Assembly: GCA_013396995.1 (NCBI GenBank)
Contig: VWZP01006697.1
Span: 248,001 to 312,000 of the forward strand
DNA: 64,000 nucleotides
From: Dicaeum eximium
Lineage: Eukaryota; Chordata; Aves; Passeriformes; Dicaeidae
Direction: 5' to 3'
Positions 46,171 to 59,991 of this stretch are shown one piece after another; within the stretch, counting starts at the first letter, position 1, and each line of letters starts with the position of its first letter. The notes beneath the pieces were generated by a model. The model did no database searches. It was not told the DNA's origin and saw only the letters and a program-made list of their open reading frames with translations. The translations under genes were made by a program, and so were the position numbers.

Positions 46171-49100
46171 TAAAAGAAGCAGAGGGTTATTTTCAACTCA
46201 TCTTCTCTATATATTTTCTCATTTTATAGTTCTCCAATATGTAACCTTTTCATCAGTTTATTAATTCAGTTACCTGTTGTTTGGTTGTTTTTTGTTTGTT
46301 TTTTTTTTTACCCCCTCTATCAATTTGTCCCCAATGAAAGCCAAAAGTGGATCCTCTGAGATTACATAACCAGCTGGTGCTACGTTTGGCATATTTAATT
46401 CCTGTGATATCAAAGCTGATCCTACGCTACTCTTAGTAGTTCATCAATTTCAGATCTGAACCGTGTTCTTTAGAAATCCTGAGCAAATATCTCTCTGTCC
46501 TTGTAATTTGCTATTGCTCATTTATCAATATAGTCTAAATGCTTTCCTACCAAAGCTGTAATTAGTTAGAGGCACTTTTAGGGCTTTCATCTGTAAATAT
46601 GGGCTCTGGTATGACAACATTCTTTCCTGTAGTGCTAGCTTTATGGAAAAAAAAGAAAAAAGTTTAGTTATTCCAGGGTTACAGTACCAAAGCAGATCCC
46701 TGTCTTTTTCTTTTGTCATTGGGAAGTCTGTTAGCTCTGCACTCTTCAAGTCTCTGTCAAAAAGTTTCACATGCTCTCATTCTTGGATAGACACAAACGA
46801 ATGATAAATGTAACACATTAGTGTAGAAAACATGGTCCAGTGTACAGGATATATCACAAAAAGCCCATGCTACTTCCCTGTGACCAATACATAGAACTTA
46901 TTAGTAGTGTCTTTATGGTTAATTCTGCTTTACGTGAATTTCTGAAAATATTGGCAGCATGTGAGCCCTTGTGTATAATGCTCGCACACCAATGAAAGAC
47001 TGAAATAAAATGCAATCACAGAGCTTTGAGTGGGCTGGCTTGCAAAAATCCCTTTTCAGTACATGGTAAGAATATCCACAAGGAAGCCTGGGAGAGAGGA
47101 ACTTGTGAACTGTAAATTCTTCTGCTGGTTTGAACTGTACTGACTTTGGGTACACAAACCTGGGACAGGCTGAGGCTGATTGAAATTAGTGGCGTTTTAA
47201 AAAATATTTGTGATATGAGTGAAAGTGCTGGAAAATGCCTTGTAGGAGGCAAATAAGGTGAGCATGGGTAGAGAGGAGAACTAACCATTAGCTTCATGAG
47301 GTTTTTTAAAAATGCTGTTTAGTTATTGCTCAGGAATGCTGATGCTGAGACGTCATTTCACCATTTTTCTACTGGCTGCATCAGCAAGGCATTGGGACAC
47401 TTAAAATGAAAGTGTTTCAGCATATTTCTTCAGTTAGAGTCTCCTTTTTATTCCAGTCAGGACAGAATAAAACTCATCTGAAAAATCCAAGAGGGGGACA
47501 GAAATGCTGACACTTCAAATGCCTGGTTCAAAAAAATCTGATGCCCATGCTACTTTTCATTCCCACAGCTCCTGAATACATTAGCCATGTGCCCTTTAAG
47601 GACAACTTTTGTCATTGCAAACCATGTTCCTGATGTCTGGTTGCACTGTGCCAGTGTTTGTGCAGGGTTTTAATCATTGATAGCATACCTGAGCATTCAT
47701 TTTTTTTCTTGCTATTTCTCATGGTTGCTTTTTTTCCACTGCTATTGGCAAAATGTTTTAAATAGTTTCTCCTCTGCCCATATTTGCTCTTGAATCAAAA
47801 GGGAGTAGTGGTGAAAATATAAGTCAGGGAATGTGTTTAATTTTTTTTCAGTCAAGCTCAACACGTTTTGTAGGAGTTTTATCCAGTGGAGATGGGTTAC
47901 TGCTGCGCAGATTATTACATTCCATTGTTATCTTGGAAGCAGAAAACACAGTGTATGAATAAAGGTATAAATTAATTTAAGTGCCACAGAGTGCAGTAAA
48001 TTTTATTTTATTTCTAAATGGAATTGTCATTTAACCCTCTATGATTTGTATTAAGTGGTAGCATTGCTCTGGTGTATCTATTAAAACTACAGCAGTATAG
48101 TTTTCTTTCCTTCATTCATCTCTCCAAGTCTTTTCACCAGTCCTTTGCTTATTTTGGTTTTTTTGGTTTGGTTTTTTTTTTTTCCCCTCTTGGTACAGGA
48201 GCAGCAACAGATTATTTTTCTCTTCAAGGGAATGATCTTTTCCTTTTTCAGAAACTACCATCCTGGAGTGTATGACTCTGAAATTGTCATATTTTGAAGG
48301 AAATAATGCAATTCCTTGGAGAAATTTGAGTCTCCCTTTCCTAGTGCTATAAAACTCCTTTTTTTCCTTGCTACAAAATGGGCTGCCAGCCTGTGAAACC
48401 TGATCTGTTTTCTTTCCTGAACCCTCTGCTAATTTACTAGCAATTGTATGTTCAAGACAGAATACATATTTCTTTGGAAAGCTGTACAGAGACTGATGGT
48501 TATTCAGAGCTGCTCAGAATTTTAGAACATTAGGAAATATGCTGTCTAGTGCAGAGCTAGTGGGCAAGGGCTTGCATAAGGCAACCTATCATTTTACATT
48601 TCAGTGCAGCTGCACTAAATGTGTTAATATTTCAAATGGTCCTGCAAGAAAAGACCTACATATGGATGTCTACCAGAGTACACTGGATAAATATTCATAA
48701 ATATTGTTTAAAAAATTGCAAATATACTTCTGCAGGGGTTAACTGTTAGCCAGTTTAATTTCTGTTGTGATGAAAATATATTCACTTCAGCCAGTAACTC
48801 TGAAAAAATTGTGCAGATGGAAACCTTAGAAACAGGCTGACTGGCAGTGAAAAGATTGTTGCCAGGAGTAATTAGCACAAATCAATTGGACAGTAGCCTT
48901 TCTCATGTCTAAAGTAGATATTTGGTACCTTTCCCTTTATTTCTTAATGTTAATCCTTGGGAATGAAAGATTGCTGCCCATGGCAAGAAATGAAGAGCTA
49001 TGAACTCAGCTGGATGCAAAATGACAAAGAGCTGATGAAGTCAGTAAAGCTGTACTGATTTAGACCAGCACAGAATATATAACTAAACTAAATCACTTAA

Positions 49101-52100
49101 ATGAAATCAGCCACTTGCAGGTTCTTGCAGCTACAGGTCTAAATAATTTTCAGAGATTATGGGAGCTATAGGTTTTCATGCTATACAAAGACCTTTTTTT
49201 TTTCAGACTAGAGGATTCAAACCTAATGGGTTAACTTTCTCTCAAGGGAAGCATCAGTGGCTGATGTGTGGAATGGAAGATTGTGGGGGCACACAGAAGA
49301 GGCCAAGGAGGTCCTTAGAAAGAATTTTAAGTGCTGAAGAATTTCTTATCTTAATATTTTTTTCATGAAAAAACATGTGTTAGAAGAGAAGGAAGAGACA
49401 GAGCACCTGTTTAAGTGGCTGCTTTCACAAATGGGACTTGTGGGAGGGCCAAACCTTGGTGGTGTGTCACATCTCACACAAGCATCTCTGACAGAGGCTG
49501 GAGCACCACTTTCCAGTGAGGTGCCTGCAGCAGGCAGAATGAAGAATCTTCTGTGAAGTGCTTTTACTGTCTCTTATATTTGTTTTTGTGGAAATTTAGG
49601 ACATCTCACATCCTTTTCTGTATTAACAGAATGTAACAGAATGTACCTTCAGGAGAGCACATAAATCCAAACCCCTTCTTGTCTCAAAATCCATCTTTCA
49701 CTCCTTTCCATTTTTTTTCTGAGAAAGACATAGGACTATGTCAGAAACACAGCACTAAAACAGTCTTTTAAATTCTGATAGATCCCAGCTTGTGCCATTT
49801 ACCCCTCCTTCACTTTAAAGATAATTTTGGAGATTAATGAACGTAAACGTTATACTTTTAAATAATCACTAGAGATAACAGAAAGAAAATCAAGCATCTC
49901 CTCAGACTAGAAGGAAATTTTTGATCCTAGACTCACAGGCTCATTTAAATTCACTACTGTAAGTCCATCACTTTCAACTATTGATCTATGATAAGACATT
50001 TTTATTAATTTTTCCTTAGAAAAATTCACTAGCATTGAAGAAGATTCAGTGTGCAGGGGGAAGAGCTCCTTAATTTGACTGATTAGGCCAATTTACTTAG
50101 GCTTTCCTGAAAAATAAAAGGATGTACTGTAAGTCTTGGACTTCATCTCTGAAATGTTTAGTCAATTCTCTGGCAATTAATCCATACCTTGCTTTCTTAG
50201 ACTGACATATATCATGCAGTGCTCTTTACAAGAAACACTTATTTCTGTGCATTTTGTTTTCTCATCCAGCTGTGATAAATTCAATTAGCTAAGGCTTCCA
50301 CTGTTCCCTCGCTGAGACTGCCTACGCCCTGATCATTAGTTAGTCGAAGGAGCAGTTCCTCTTGTTCCTCTGGCCCCTGGGTGAGATGGGACAAGGTCTG
50401 GATGGAGCTGCCCTGAGGAGATTTCCTATCACTTCGTGTCTTCCTGTGCAGACTGCTGGGATGTGATGTGCACTAATGAACATCAAACAAATATATCCTA
50501 GATCAGTAAGGGTCAAGGAGTCAGACTGTTGATTCACAAAGAAAGGCATGTATTGTGGTTTGGATTTTTTACCTGGACATAGAGTTAATAAGGCAAAGTT
50601 TGTCTTATTCTATGCCATCTTTGCAAGCACAGCCTGTAAAAAGGACTTTTTGTATCCTTCCTCAATTACATTAGACTGCAAGAAACTCTCTCCTGAAAAA
50701 TTGTTGGGAAATCAGACAGGCCAAAGTTGGTTAAGACTATCAAGACATTAGGACATTGGAGTACACCAGGTTCTCTCCCCTCATGTAGTTTCAAGGGAAA
50801 ACTGAACATAGTTGGCAATTTTCATTTATTCATGAATTAATTTCACTTTATAAAAGTGTTGGCTCATTAGTTTCAGATTTTTGAGCTATGTGATTTCTGC
50901 AGGTCCCAGAACACCCAAAACCAGTTTTTGGAATTTGCTTGAGATGCGTGTGTCATGTCACATATGCATTCTCTCACCTTTGCTTTTTAAACGATTTTTA
51001 TAACGTTCATCAAAGAGCTACTTGGAAGGCATTATGTGAAATGAGTGCAGTCCTCTGGCTGTTCCTTGAGCAACAGGATCAAATACCTGCTCTTGTAGGT
51101 AGGCAAAGAGTGTAATACATTTAAATGGAGTTTGTACTTCCTCTCTCAGTGTCCACTGGTGACCCAAATGTAGCAATTTTCAATGCACAACCTATATTTA
51201 TTATGTAAGGGTTTTTTTCATGGCTTCTTAGTTTTGTTAGACAAAATGGAAGAAAATAATTTTTTTGGATATGAAGATTCAGTTGTGTCCTAGATATTTC
51301 TGCAGGGACTCTAATAGTAGTGTAATCCCACCATTAAAATACAAGGTAGTAACTAAAGCTGGGAGAAATCAGGGGCGAGGAAAATGTTATTTGCCCTTTT
51401 ATTTTATTTAGCTGTTTTTTTTCTTAATCTTTTTAGAACATACCTAGTAGGCTCTTGAATGACTGTGCTTCAAAAATTGCTTGCCCAGCTGTATAAATTG
51501 TGGAGAAAATAGTAAGAATTAAGAACATTGAATAATTTATCATAAAAAGTGAATTTTGTCAAATAAATTATTCAGTGATATTATCTGACAGCTGTTACTG
51601 TGGGGCTTAATTAATGAGTGTGTGCAAAGAACTTTAATCTTCAGTTTATGAAATGGATTATCTGGCAAAGTTGCATTCAGGAACAGGGTCCTGAATCTAT
51701 GGGGTCTAAGAAATTTAAGAGGTCCCTTCCAGCAGAGTTAAGTAAAATGTTGTTGTCGGCAACACATTGTAGTAAGTGTCAGTTCTTGCCAACACATGGC
51801 ATATGGTGATCTCCCATTTTTTGAAAAAGAAAAGCCTTAGAGCTGTTAGATACCACTGACTCTAATGTTCTTTGTGACATGAGTTTTGTTTATGTCTACC
51901 AAATAGATGTAATTTAGTCATAAAAGCTTTGGACTTTGCTCCAGTGTCTGATGGGGGGTTTCCTTTATCCCACAGCCCCAGTTTTGTATATACTGCTCAC
52001 ATCCTTGAACATATAATAATTTACTACATTTCTTCACTTGCCCACCAGCTTCCTACTAGCTGGTACAGATACCTTACAATCCACATACATCCTCTTCAAA

Positions 52101-52996
52101 ATAAATCCTACAGCTTTTATTACACTGAAAGAAACACAGAGAAATTTTCTGCAGAATCCTCTGAATTCAGCTGAAAGTCTCTCAAAATCTCCATGGTATT
52201 TCTAGACCAAACTCCCAAACAGTTTTCTCTTCACTTGGAATTTTTCTCCGTGTCCATTCTTGTATTAATGGTTTCTTTTGGTGGAAGCCCAAGAGGAGAG
52301 GCTAAAGCCTGAACTAGTATGAATTTTAGTTTGTTTTTCCAACCTGTATTCAATACAAAAGTCTCACCAGTTCAGAATTAAAACAGAATCCTGATTCTAG
52401 ACTGTTTGCCATTGCATATTATTCAGCTGGATAAAGCTTGAAAAATGATCCTAGTTCAAGTGACGTCCTTTTAAGTGCTCTGTTCACCTAGAAACCCTAA
52501 AATAAGCATGTTTCTATGAATGAAGGTTTTGAAGGTTTTTATTTTGCATATCTCTTTGCAAATGAATCACTTGCTTCTGAAGCTGCTTATATATGCAATG
52601 CAAAAATTACTCTGGCAATCACAGAATTTAATTAACAGAAGAATAAGCAGGTGCATAAGAACTCTGAAACATCTTCATCCATTAGCAGCTATTGTTCTGA
52701 TCACATCAATAACTTAAATCATGTCTTGAAAGTCTAGAACACTTTTTGCTAAAGTTGTTTTATTTTTTTTTAATTACATTCATTATGCAAGATTATCAGT
52801 GTCAGAGAAAAAAAAAGCTTTTTTACCTTTTTATTTCCCCCAAGCTACTTTCTTGAACTGTGTTCCTTGGGGAACAGTGTGTTGGAGAAATATCAATTGC
52901 ACAGAAGACTGCTTTGTGCAGAAACTTTACTCCTGCTAAATAAGCGAATGTTTACATTGAAATGGTTCCCAGATAATTATGAATATATATGATCCC
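46171..52996. other. unique DNA with T-rich tracts
   Basis: No gene recognised. It holds T/G-rich tracts at 46276-46310 and 48150-48185, and an old repeat fragment at 49037-49077. All open frames are under 100 codons and lack motifs. The Phe-rich frame at 48072-48275 reads a T-tract. Confidence 0.5.
49037..49077. repeat. ancient amniote interspersed repeat fragment
   Basis: GAAGTCAGTAAAGCTGTACT followed by GATTTAGACCAGCACAGAAT resembles the widespread amniote repeat end that reads roughly 'GAAGTCAGTGGAGCTA…GATTTACACCAGCTGAGAATCTGG'. Assigned by memory of the pattern. Confidence 0.45.
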
Positions 52997-53010
52997 CAAA
53001 TGATCATTTG
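52997..53010. repeat. 14-bp perfect palindrome
   Basis: CAAATGATCATTTG, self-complementary, containing BclI-type TGATCA. Expected a few times by chance in 64 kb. Confidence 0.9.
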
Positions 53011-53510
53011 CCTTTAATAGAAAAAAAAATCCTATGGCCTAAAAAACAAGCCTGGTATCTGTTTTGCTTATAAAATATGGGGTCATGGCTTTTGGAAGTT
53101 GCTGGAGCCCATATATCTACCCAGAACAGCGTGAAAAGAGTCTTGTGAGTGTTTTCAGCTTGCAGTAATCAGATAAGTGGATAAAGTAGCACTTGTTCTC
53201 CTTGTCAAGTTGATTTCAATCTTCAACTTCATTTAAAGAAACTAAAAGTTCTTCGGGTAGATCTATTCTCCCTAAAGTCCCTTTCCCCTTCCTCTCCAAA
53301 GACAATAAAAGTGTAGCCTGAAGTCAAGAAAACTTTGACTATCAGTGGCTATTTCCCATCAGGATAGTCTAACAGCAATGGATTAGTGCATAAAAAAGGC
53401 ACTGGAATAGGCTGCAACTTTTGCTACTTTATCTGACCACCAGTGAAATAACACAGTGAAGTTTCCTGCACTGCAACAGAAAAATAAATACTAGAAGGAT
53501 TATGTAGAGT

Positions 53511-53640
53511 GATTAAAAAAACAAAAAGCAAGCAAACAAAAAAATTAACAAAAACCAACCAACTAACCAAAAAAAAAAAAAAAAGCCGCAAACAAAACCA
53601 AACCAAAACAACCCCCTGGCCCCCAACACCCAAGAATCCT
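53511..53640. repeat. A-rich/AAAC-rich low-complexity tract
   Basis: A-runs mixed with AAAC, AACC and CCAAC units, including 16 consecutive A near 53569-53584, ending in a C-rich stretch. Frames across it (Lys/Thr-Asn-rich plus, Phe-rich minus) are artefacts of composition. Confidence 0.9.
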
Positions 53641-56600
53641 CCAAATCCGCTACACAATTTATTAACAGAAGGAAACATGGCAAATCAGAAACAAACATAT
53701 GGATTAATCTCATTAAGGAGAAGCAAACTGCTTGAAGCCCCTTGTGTTCTCATTTCTTCTTCTTTCCTCTGCTTCTGTATTATTATCCTTATCCTTTTCA
53801 CTGATTTTCTTGCACATTTTTTCTGCTTCTGGAGACACTTTCGAAGACTGTTGGCAGCACAGAAGCTTTATGTGTTAGAAGTCATGTGTAACTTTATTTG
53901 TAATAGTATATGATAGACGAAGTGATAATGTACAATGTGTCCTAAACACGGCAAATGAGAGCTGTGCTGTGAAAAATCTGAAAACTTAGCAGGATAAATG
54001 GCCTTTCATAAATTACACAAAATAACTGGTTCCTTCTTAATTTAAAGTTTTGTTCCTAATGCATTAAAACTTGAAGTGTTCTAAACCCAAATGTTTTTAA
54101 CAGAAGAGATTTCCATGTCACCAAAAGATAATCTTCAAGTCCCTCTTAGCTCTCATTTACCTAGAATGAGAAGTTATATATATATTTTTATATAAAGACC
54201 TTTTAATATAATTGATAGTATTTTTTTTTTTGCATATAAAGTGCTACATAAGATTTGAAGACCAGACCTCACTGATTTCTTAAGTGTTTATGTGAAGCAG
54301 AGAGTAAGATTACATATTTTTAAGGTATTCTATAAATGTAAATCGTAACTGACACAAATCGACAGGAACTAGATTATCTAATCAGTTCTCAGTTTATAAC
54401 TTCCCTCTAAATTTAACTGAAGTGGTAAAGACGATTTTTTTTTTCTGGAGTCTGAGCGAGGTGTCATTTTCAATCCACACTTCTTTTTGTTTATGTACTT
54501 CTGAATGTCTGATATCATCTCCTCTTCTGTCAGTGCTGAACTCTTAAGTTGGTGTTAAAGGTCTAGCAAACTGTTCTGGGTAATCTAATCATTGCCCAAT
54601 ACGATAACAATACCACGGCTTATCCATTTTGATGGTCACTTTTGGCTGCAGGGCTGTGTGCAATAGGAAATAGAGTGAGACACATGATATATTTTATACT
54701 AGCTGTGAAAGAATGAAGACCTTATGCCCTCAGCTTCGGGAAGAATTTTAGCAACTGCATATTAATGAAGCCGTAGGACATAATCATGGGCTCAGTCTCA
54801 TGCCAAACGTGGTGAATTGGTGAATTGAGGCCTTAGTGGCCTCCTTGACCTTCAGATGGAATAATCTGGTCAGCCATAATCAAATCACAAAACTCTTGAT
54901 AATTTCAACCCCCTTTTAGACACTTCCCTTGTTTCAATTAGCAATCCATTACAACTGAAAAGCAAGGCAGGGGAAAATACATGTCTAGCTTCTTCCTGGG
55001 TCTGGGGAGCTAGCTGCTGAATATGTCACTTTAATAAAACTCATGGGAAACTTGGAAGGCTTGGATTTATTCTGCTGTTATTAAAAGAATGTTTTAGTAG
55101 AGTGCCTAACTTGATATTTTTCTGCTTGCCATTTGATCAAGTAAACTTGATTTCCACATGTTCAATTGCCTTTGCCTGCAAAGGTGCTTCACTCCTTTAA
55201 ATAATAATTTCATTTTCGTTCAGCTTTTACAGAGAACATTGGATTCTTTTTTGAATTTGAAATCAAGGACTAAACAAAATATAGGGCTTACATTGCTTGA
55301 CCTGGTTTCCATTGACATTATGGCCTATTGATGTTCATCAAATTTTGAAACCAGACTGTGTAGTTGATGTGAATAAAGTTAAGGTCCAGTCTCAGGGTGC
55401 TTTGCTCTTGCAGAGGACAGTAGAAGGGCATGGTACAAACTAAAATCAGGTCCTCATGACACATTTTTGTCTGAAGTTACTGTATTAGAAACAGCTGAAT
55501 ATTGTCTGAAGGGAATAGTTTGACCTACTGTTGCATCAGCATGCAAGGGAGGTGACTCCACACAGCTGGACAATCATAAAAGTTTTCTAAATCAGACAGA
55601 TTTTATAGTGAAGGGTGAGGACAAAGTGAATATTTGCTGTGTATTTAATCAGTAATTGCTCAGATCACTATGTGGGTTATTTTATTACTCTTTAATTATA
55701 GCATTTTAAGGATGAGAAATGTTAGAGAATAAGTTAATCTATGAGTCATGCATCACTGCATATTTTACAGGTTTTTTTACTCTGAATATACCAAAACTAG
55801 GCACATCCAATGTATTTCTTCATTAGGCTCCCAGCAAAATGCAAGACTTGACCATTAGCATTAGTGCTGCTCCTAAAGGCAGAAAGCAGAGGCTGCCAGT
55901 CAGCATCCAGAGTGTCAACCCCACTCTGCTCCATTAGTGTGGCATGAGGCATAGCAAGTGGGAAAATCCCATAATACTATGATCTCTCTTGCGTTTTCCC
56001 ATTCAGATATCAAAATTTGCGTTACACATGCAAAAATTCCCAGGGTTAGTGACTATCTCTAGGGAGCCTTGAGGTTCATAAGAACTTGCAAATTTTTTTT
56101 ATGTGTTTACTGTGTGGTTTCTGGTCCTGCTGCCAATGTTTAGGTTCTGTGGCAATATTCCTCCATCGCAGCTGTTCGCCCAGGGTTCGCCTGTTTTGGC
56201 TGGCTTTACTGTCAGTTTCCATACCTTTCATGCATCTTTTTTTCAAGATAGCTAGCTATATCCAGGTCATTCTTAATTTCCCAATACTTAACCCAAACAA
56301 CTCCCATCTGACTTAGTTTCCTTTGCCCTGTATTTCCTTTTGAACATCTGTCAATTTTTGCAATTTCCATGGCATTGTTTGTGTGTCATGAATGCTAGCA
56401 GTGGTGCAAACACAGGTAAATCTAGCACATGTATTTCCCTTTTCACCCTCTAAGTCTTTATAATGCAGTACAGTTATTCAACAAATTGTGAAAAGACCAA
56501 ATCAATATGCATGTCATGAAAACAAATCCCCTTTTCAAGTGAATTTTACTTGAATGAAATATCCACATTTACAACATGATCTTTATACTTGTGTCCCAAT

Positions 56601-58107
56601 TTTAGGTACATGAGAAATAGAATATACAACTTTTAAATTTTTTTTTTAATTACAAGTAACCAAGAATCCCAATTTTCTTGAGGAACACAGGCTCTATTTT
56701 TTTGGAAGCAAAGGTCCATATGTGTTAAAACATGGGTACAAATTAAAAGTATGCCCTTTAAAGCTGGAGTCCAGGATTTTTTGTTTTCACACATGAAACA
56801 TAGAAAAGAGTTTTATGAAATGACATTGAAAAGACTGTTGATGAGATTAATAAAATAATAACTAATTTTAACACATGCTATGTCATTGTATCAGAGAGGA
56901 ACAAAAGGACATTCAATGATTTTTGAAGGAAACAAATTTTAAACCAATAAAATTATTTTCCCCTTAGTACAATGACTAACTGGCATACTTAAGTCATTAC
57001 CACAAGATAAAGTATCAGAAATAAACATTTCTGTGAATAAGGAGAACAGTTATATTAGGCTGTATAGGTAATTTATGTGGGGTATAAACTCTCATGATTC
57101 AGGACATAAACTACCTATTAAATAACAGGGGTTGGTAAAACATGTTCCCTAAGGGCAGAGTAATCTTATCTGGTGCTCCTCATACTTTGCTGTGACACAT
57201 TTTGAGGTACTACTGAGTCTTGAAGAAAAGGTACAAATTATGCGGAACAATGATATAATTAAGCATGGCAACTCTTTTGCTCAAACATACTGTTTCTGAG
57301 CATTAGCCTTTACAGAAAGTATACAATATCTCTGATCTTGAACATAATTCCGATTATGTTGAACATAAGAAAAATTTTAAAGCTTTAACCTTAATGCTCC
57401 TTTTTTTTGAAAAAATAGAAAATACAATTTGATACCCAGCTCTCTACTCCAATATTCCTAGTTTTCTATCTGATGTATTGACTCACCTCAGACAGCCCAG
57501 ATAATATCCACCATTAAACTGTATCTCTCTTTGCACTTCCTTTTCCTCCCTTAATTTCACATCCTGAATATAAAGTAATGCTGAAGGGAAGGCAACTGCT
57601 TGTGGTTCATCCTGTCAGTTCCTAAAAGGGAAAACATTTAATGTGGCCAAGTTCTTGTCCCACCTTAATTCAAAAGTTCCTGTCCTATCTTAATTCAAAA
57701 CCTTTTACCCTTTTAATCCTACAGGGACATTTTGCAGAAACTTCATACCTCCATGTCACTTTTTATTTAGTTTCAAGGTTGTCTGAATTGCAATTAATCG
57801 ACATCTGGACTTTTATTTGAGACAATGTCACTTCCTGAGTGTTTCTGGATGACACAAAGTTGTCTCTTAGTTGCTGCTGTTTAATAGAGATTCCAATAAA
57901 TTATTCTATATGCCCCTTCATATTTCTTATGCTCAGCAGAGAAAAGTCCACCTTACCCCAATAGTACAGAGGAGGATTTTGTCAGTATTTGCTTCCAAAT
58001 ATGTAAAAAACTGGCCTAGATTAAGTAAACTGCTTATCACTCTTACCTGTTTCTTTAATTTCATATTGTGAGAGGATTTCATTACAGAAAATGTCTTATT
58101 TTATAAA
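53641..58107. other. unique DNA, no recognised gene
   Basis: No gene recognised. The part 54720-54900 looks non-repetitive and conserved-like. A direct repeat GTTCGCC…GTTCGCC with three CpG lies at about 56165-56190. A combined direct/inverted repeat is at 57338-57368. Confidence 0.5.
57338..57368. repeat. small direct plus inverted repeat
   Basis: TTGAACATAA occurs at 57338-57347 and 57359-57368. Between and overlapping them, AACATAAT (57341-57348) and ATTATGTT (57353-57360) form an 8-bp stem with a 4-base loop. Confidence 0.85.
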
Positions 58108-58279
58108 AGCTCCCCAGAGATGTGGTCACAGCACCAGCTTGACAGAATTCAAGAAGTATTTGGACAATGCTCTCAGACACATGGTGTGACTCCTGGGAAT
58201 GGTCCTGTGCAGGGCTGGGAACTGGGATCAATGATCCTTGTGGTCCCGTCTAACTCAACATATCCTGTGATTCTGTGAT
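58108..58279 (+). mobile_element. CR1 LINE, 3' end (different subfamily)
   Basis: 'CCCCAGAGATGTGGTCACAG', 'TTGACAGAATTCAAGAAGTA', 'TTGGACAATGCTCTCAGACA', 'CATGGTGTGACTCCTGGGAA' and the terminal 'CCTGTGATTCTGTGATG' are CR1 3' end text of the lineage ending in TTCTGTGAT. Its body differs from the copies at 1-411 and 45.8 kb, so at least two CR1 subfamilies are present. 5'-truncated and non-coding. Confidence 0.92.
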
Positions 58280-59863
58280 GTTTAGGTGAGCCAAGTTCTC
58301 AGAAAAACCTGGCTGCAGGAGAAGACGTGCTCTTGGAAGCAGACCGAAATGTAAGATCAGGATTCTCCTATGTTATTATGTTTGCTGCTCTTTGAGTTCC
58401 TGACTCTATAATTCATCATGCTTTTGACTCAACTCAGAAAGCCCTTCTTTATTCTTGCCTCATTTTGCAGGTTGGTAGTGTGAACACTGGATAAAAGGTA
58501 CTGCATACTCAGTGGTAGAACAGAGCCTTTCATGTCTTTTCCTGTCTTCTTATTGGAAGAAGAGAAGGAGTAAAGTAGATATTCGATTTTCTACTACTTG
58601 ATCTTAATGAAAAAAACCCCCAAAAAATGGTAGTTCCTTGAAGGTCATATGTAGTCTATTTGTTTACTTTAGACTGAATTTAGCTATAACTATGTCTTTC
58701 ACAGTGAGTGATTGTGTATTTTGCTTACAAAGTGCTACAGACATGGATGTTCCTTAGCTCTCATGGGCATGTTATTCCGGGGCCTTCTTTGTCCTACTGG
58801 TTCTTCCAGTGGCTCACAACTTGTTGCTGTCTTCCTTGTTGCTGTTCAGGTTCTGTATCTCTTATACTAGCAGTAAACATAAAAAAACATTGACACTTTT
58901 CCTCTTTGCTTTTGGATTTTGCATAGTTGAAGCCTATTCTGATGTCTTCTCTTCTGCCTATCTTATCCCTGTAAGACTTTCAATTTGTCTTCTTTAGCCT
59001 CACAGTGTCAATTCTTTCAGCCTATTCTCAGTAATGTTTTGTGGATTGCTGTTATTTCAATCTTCTGGATTGTTTTTGGTGAATCTGCCTCTTTCTAGCT
59101 GTGTAGTCCCCAAAGAGGACACAGTTTACTGGCTGAACTGAATGAAAGGACTATAGGGTTAGGTAAATATTCATATACTAGAAAATTATACCAACCTGCA
59201 CTTTGGTTGCAGGAAAGGTTCTTGTTCTGCAAGGACTTTTTGGCTTGCATAGTCCCCTGCAATCCCTGAATAATTATTGGAAGGAACAATTCCCAGCTAG
59301 CTTTTCCCCACCTTGTATTTCTGTGGTGGTTCCCCCACTTAGTTTAAACTTTTTCAGATGATTTCTTAAGTTTAGGAAAATAATTTAGAACTATAATTCT
59401 GGTCTCTGCTACACTCACTGCTCCTGCTAGACTTGTGTCATCAGTAAGTGAAAGAGGCATTCTCTCTATTCCCTCATCCTGGCTGTCAAATGAAAGTTCC
59501 ACAGAACCAGAATAAGGGCAGATCCCCTTCTGCACCCTGCCAGATATACCCTTGCATTTTGACTATTTCCTAGCAACTAGAGTTCTCCTACAGCTGTTCA
59601 ACTAGGCTTTATCTGGTAAGTCTTCTGTGTTTTCCCAGCTTGGCTCTGGGGATGTCACAGAAGGTTATGTCAAAAGGCTAAATGATGACAACAGATGACA
59701 CTTACTGCTTCTCCTTTATTTGCAAGCATTGTTGCCCATTATAGAACAAAATGAGATTTGTTTGATGAGATACATTCTTGATAAATGCATGTTGGTTATC
59801 ACCTGTTCCCTTGTTATCTTTCATAGTTTTAGAGCTTATTTCATGCCTCTGTGTTGAGAGCAG
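58280..59863. other. unique DNA, no recognised gene
   Basis: AT-rich sequence without gene, repeat or long open frame that I can support. Confidence 0.55.
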
Positions 59864-59990
59864 GTGCTGGCTCCTGACACCTCCAGCGGCCCCAGCGCAG
59901 GGCCCGGCTGAGCCCCTCAGCCACGGGCGGGCAGGTGAGAGCCCCGGGGAAAGCCTGGGAAAGGGAGGGCAGGACACTATGAAGTGTCCT
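59864..59990. promoter_or_regulatory. CpG-rich islet with G-quadruplex motif and hairpin
   Basis: Six CpG fall in ~70 bases (59881-59950) in otherwise CpG-poor DNA. Directly after lies GGGG-N7-GGG-N3-GGG-N1-GGG (59946-59969), a canonical G-quadruplex motif on the plus strand. Then comes a hairpin, CAGGACACT (59970-59978) with AGTGTCCTG (59983-59991). The GC-rich part 59864-59934 is bounded by GAGAGCAG| and |GTGAGAG, so it could also be a 71-nt exon, open in one frame. It may be a minor promoter, an exon or an old GC-rich insertion. Confidence 0.35.
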
Positions 59991-59991
59991 G

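Noticed and set aside
53509..53913. 134-codon Lys/Thr-rich frame
   Set aside because: Produced by the A-rich low-complexity tract.
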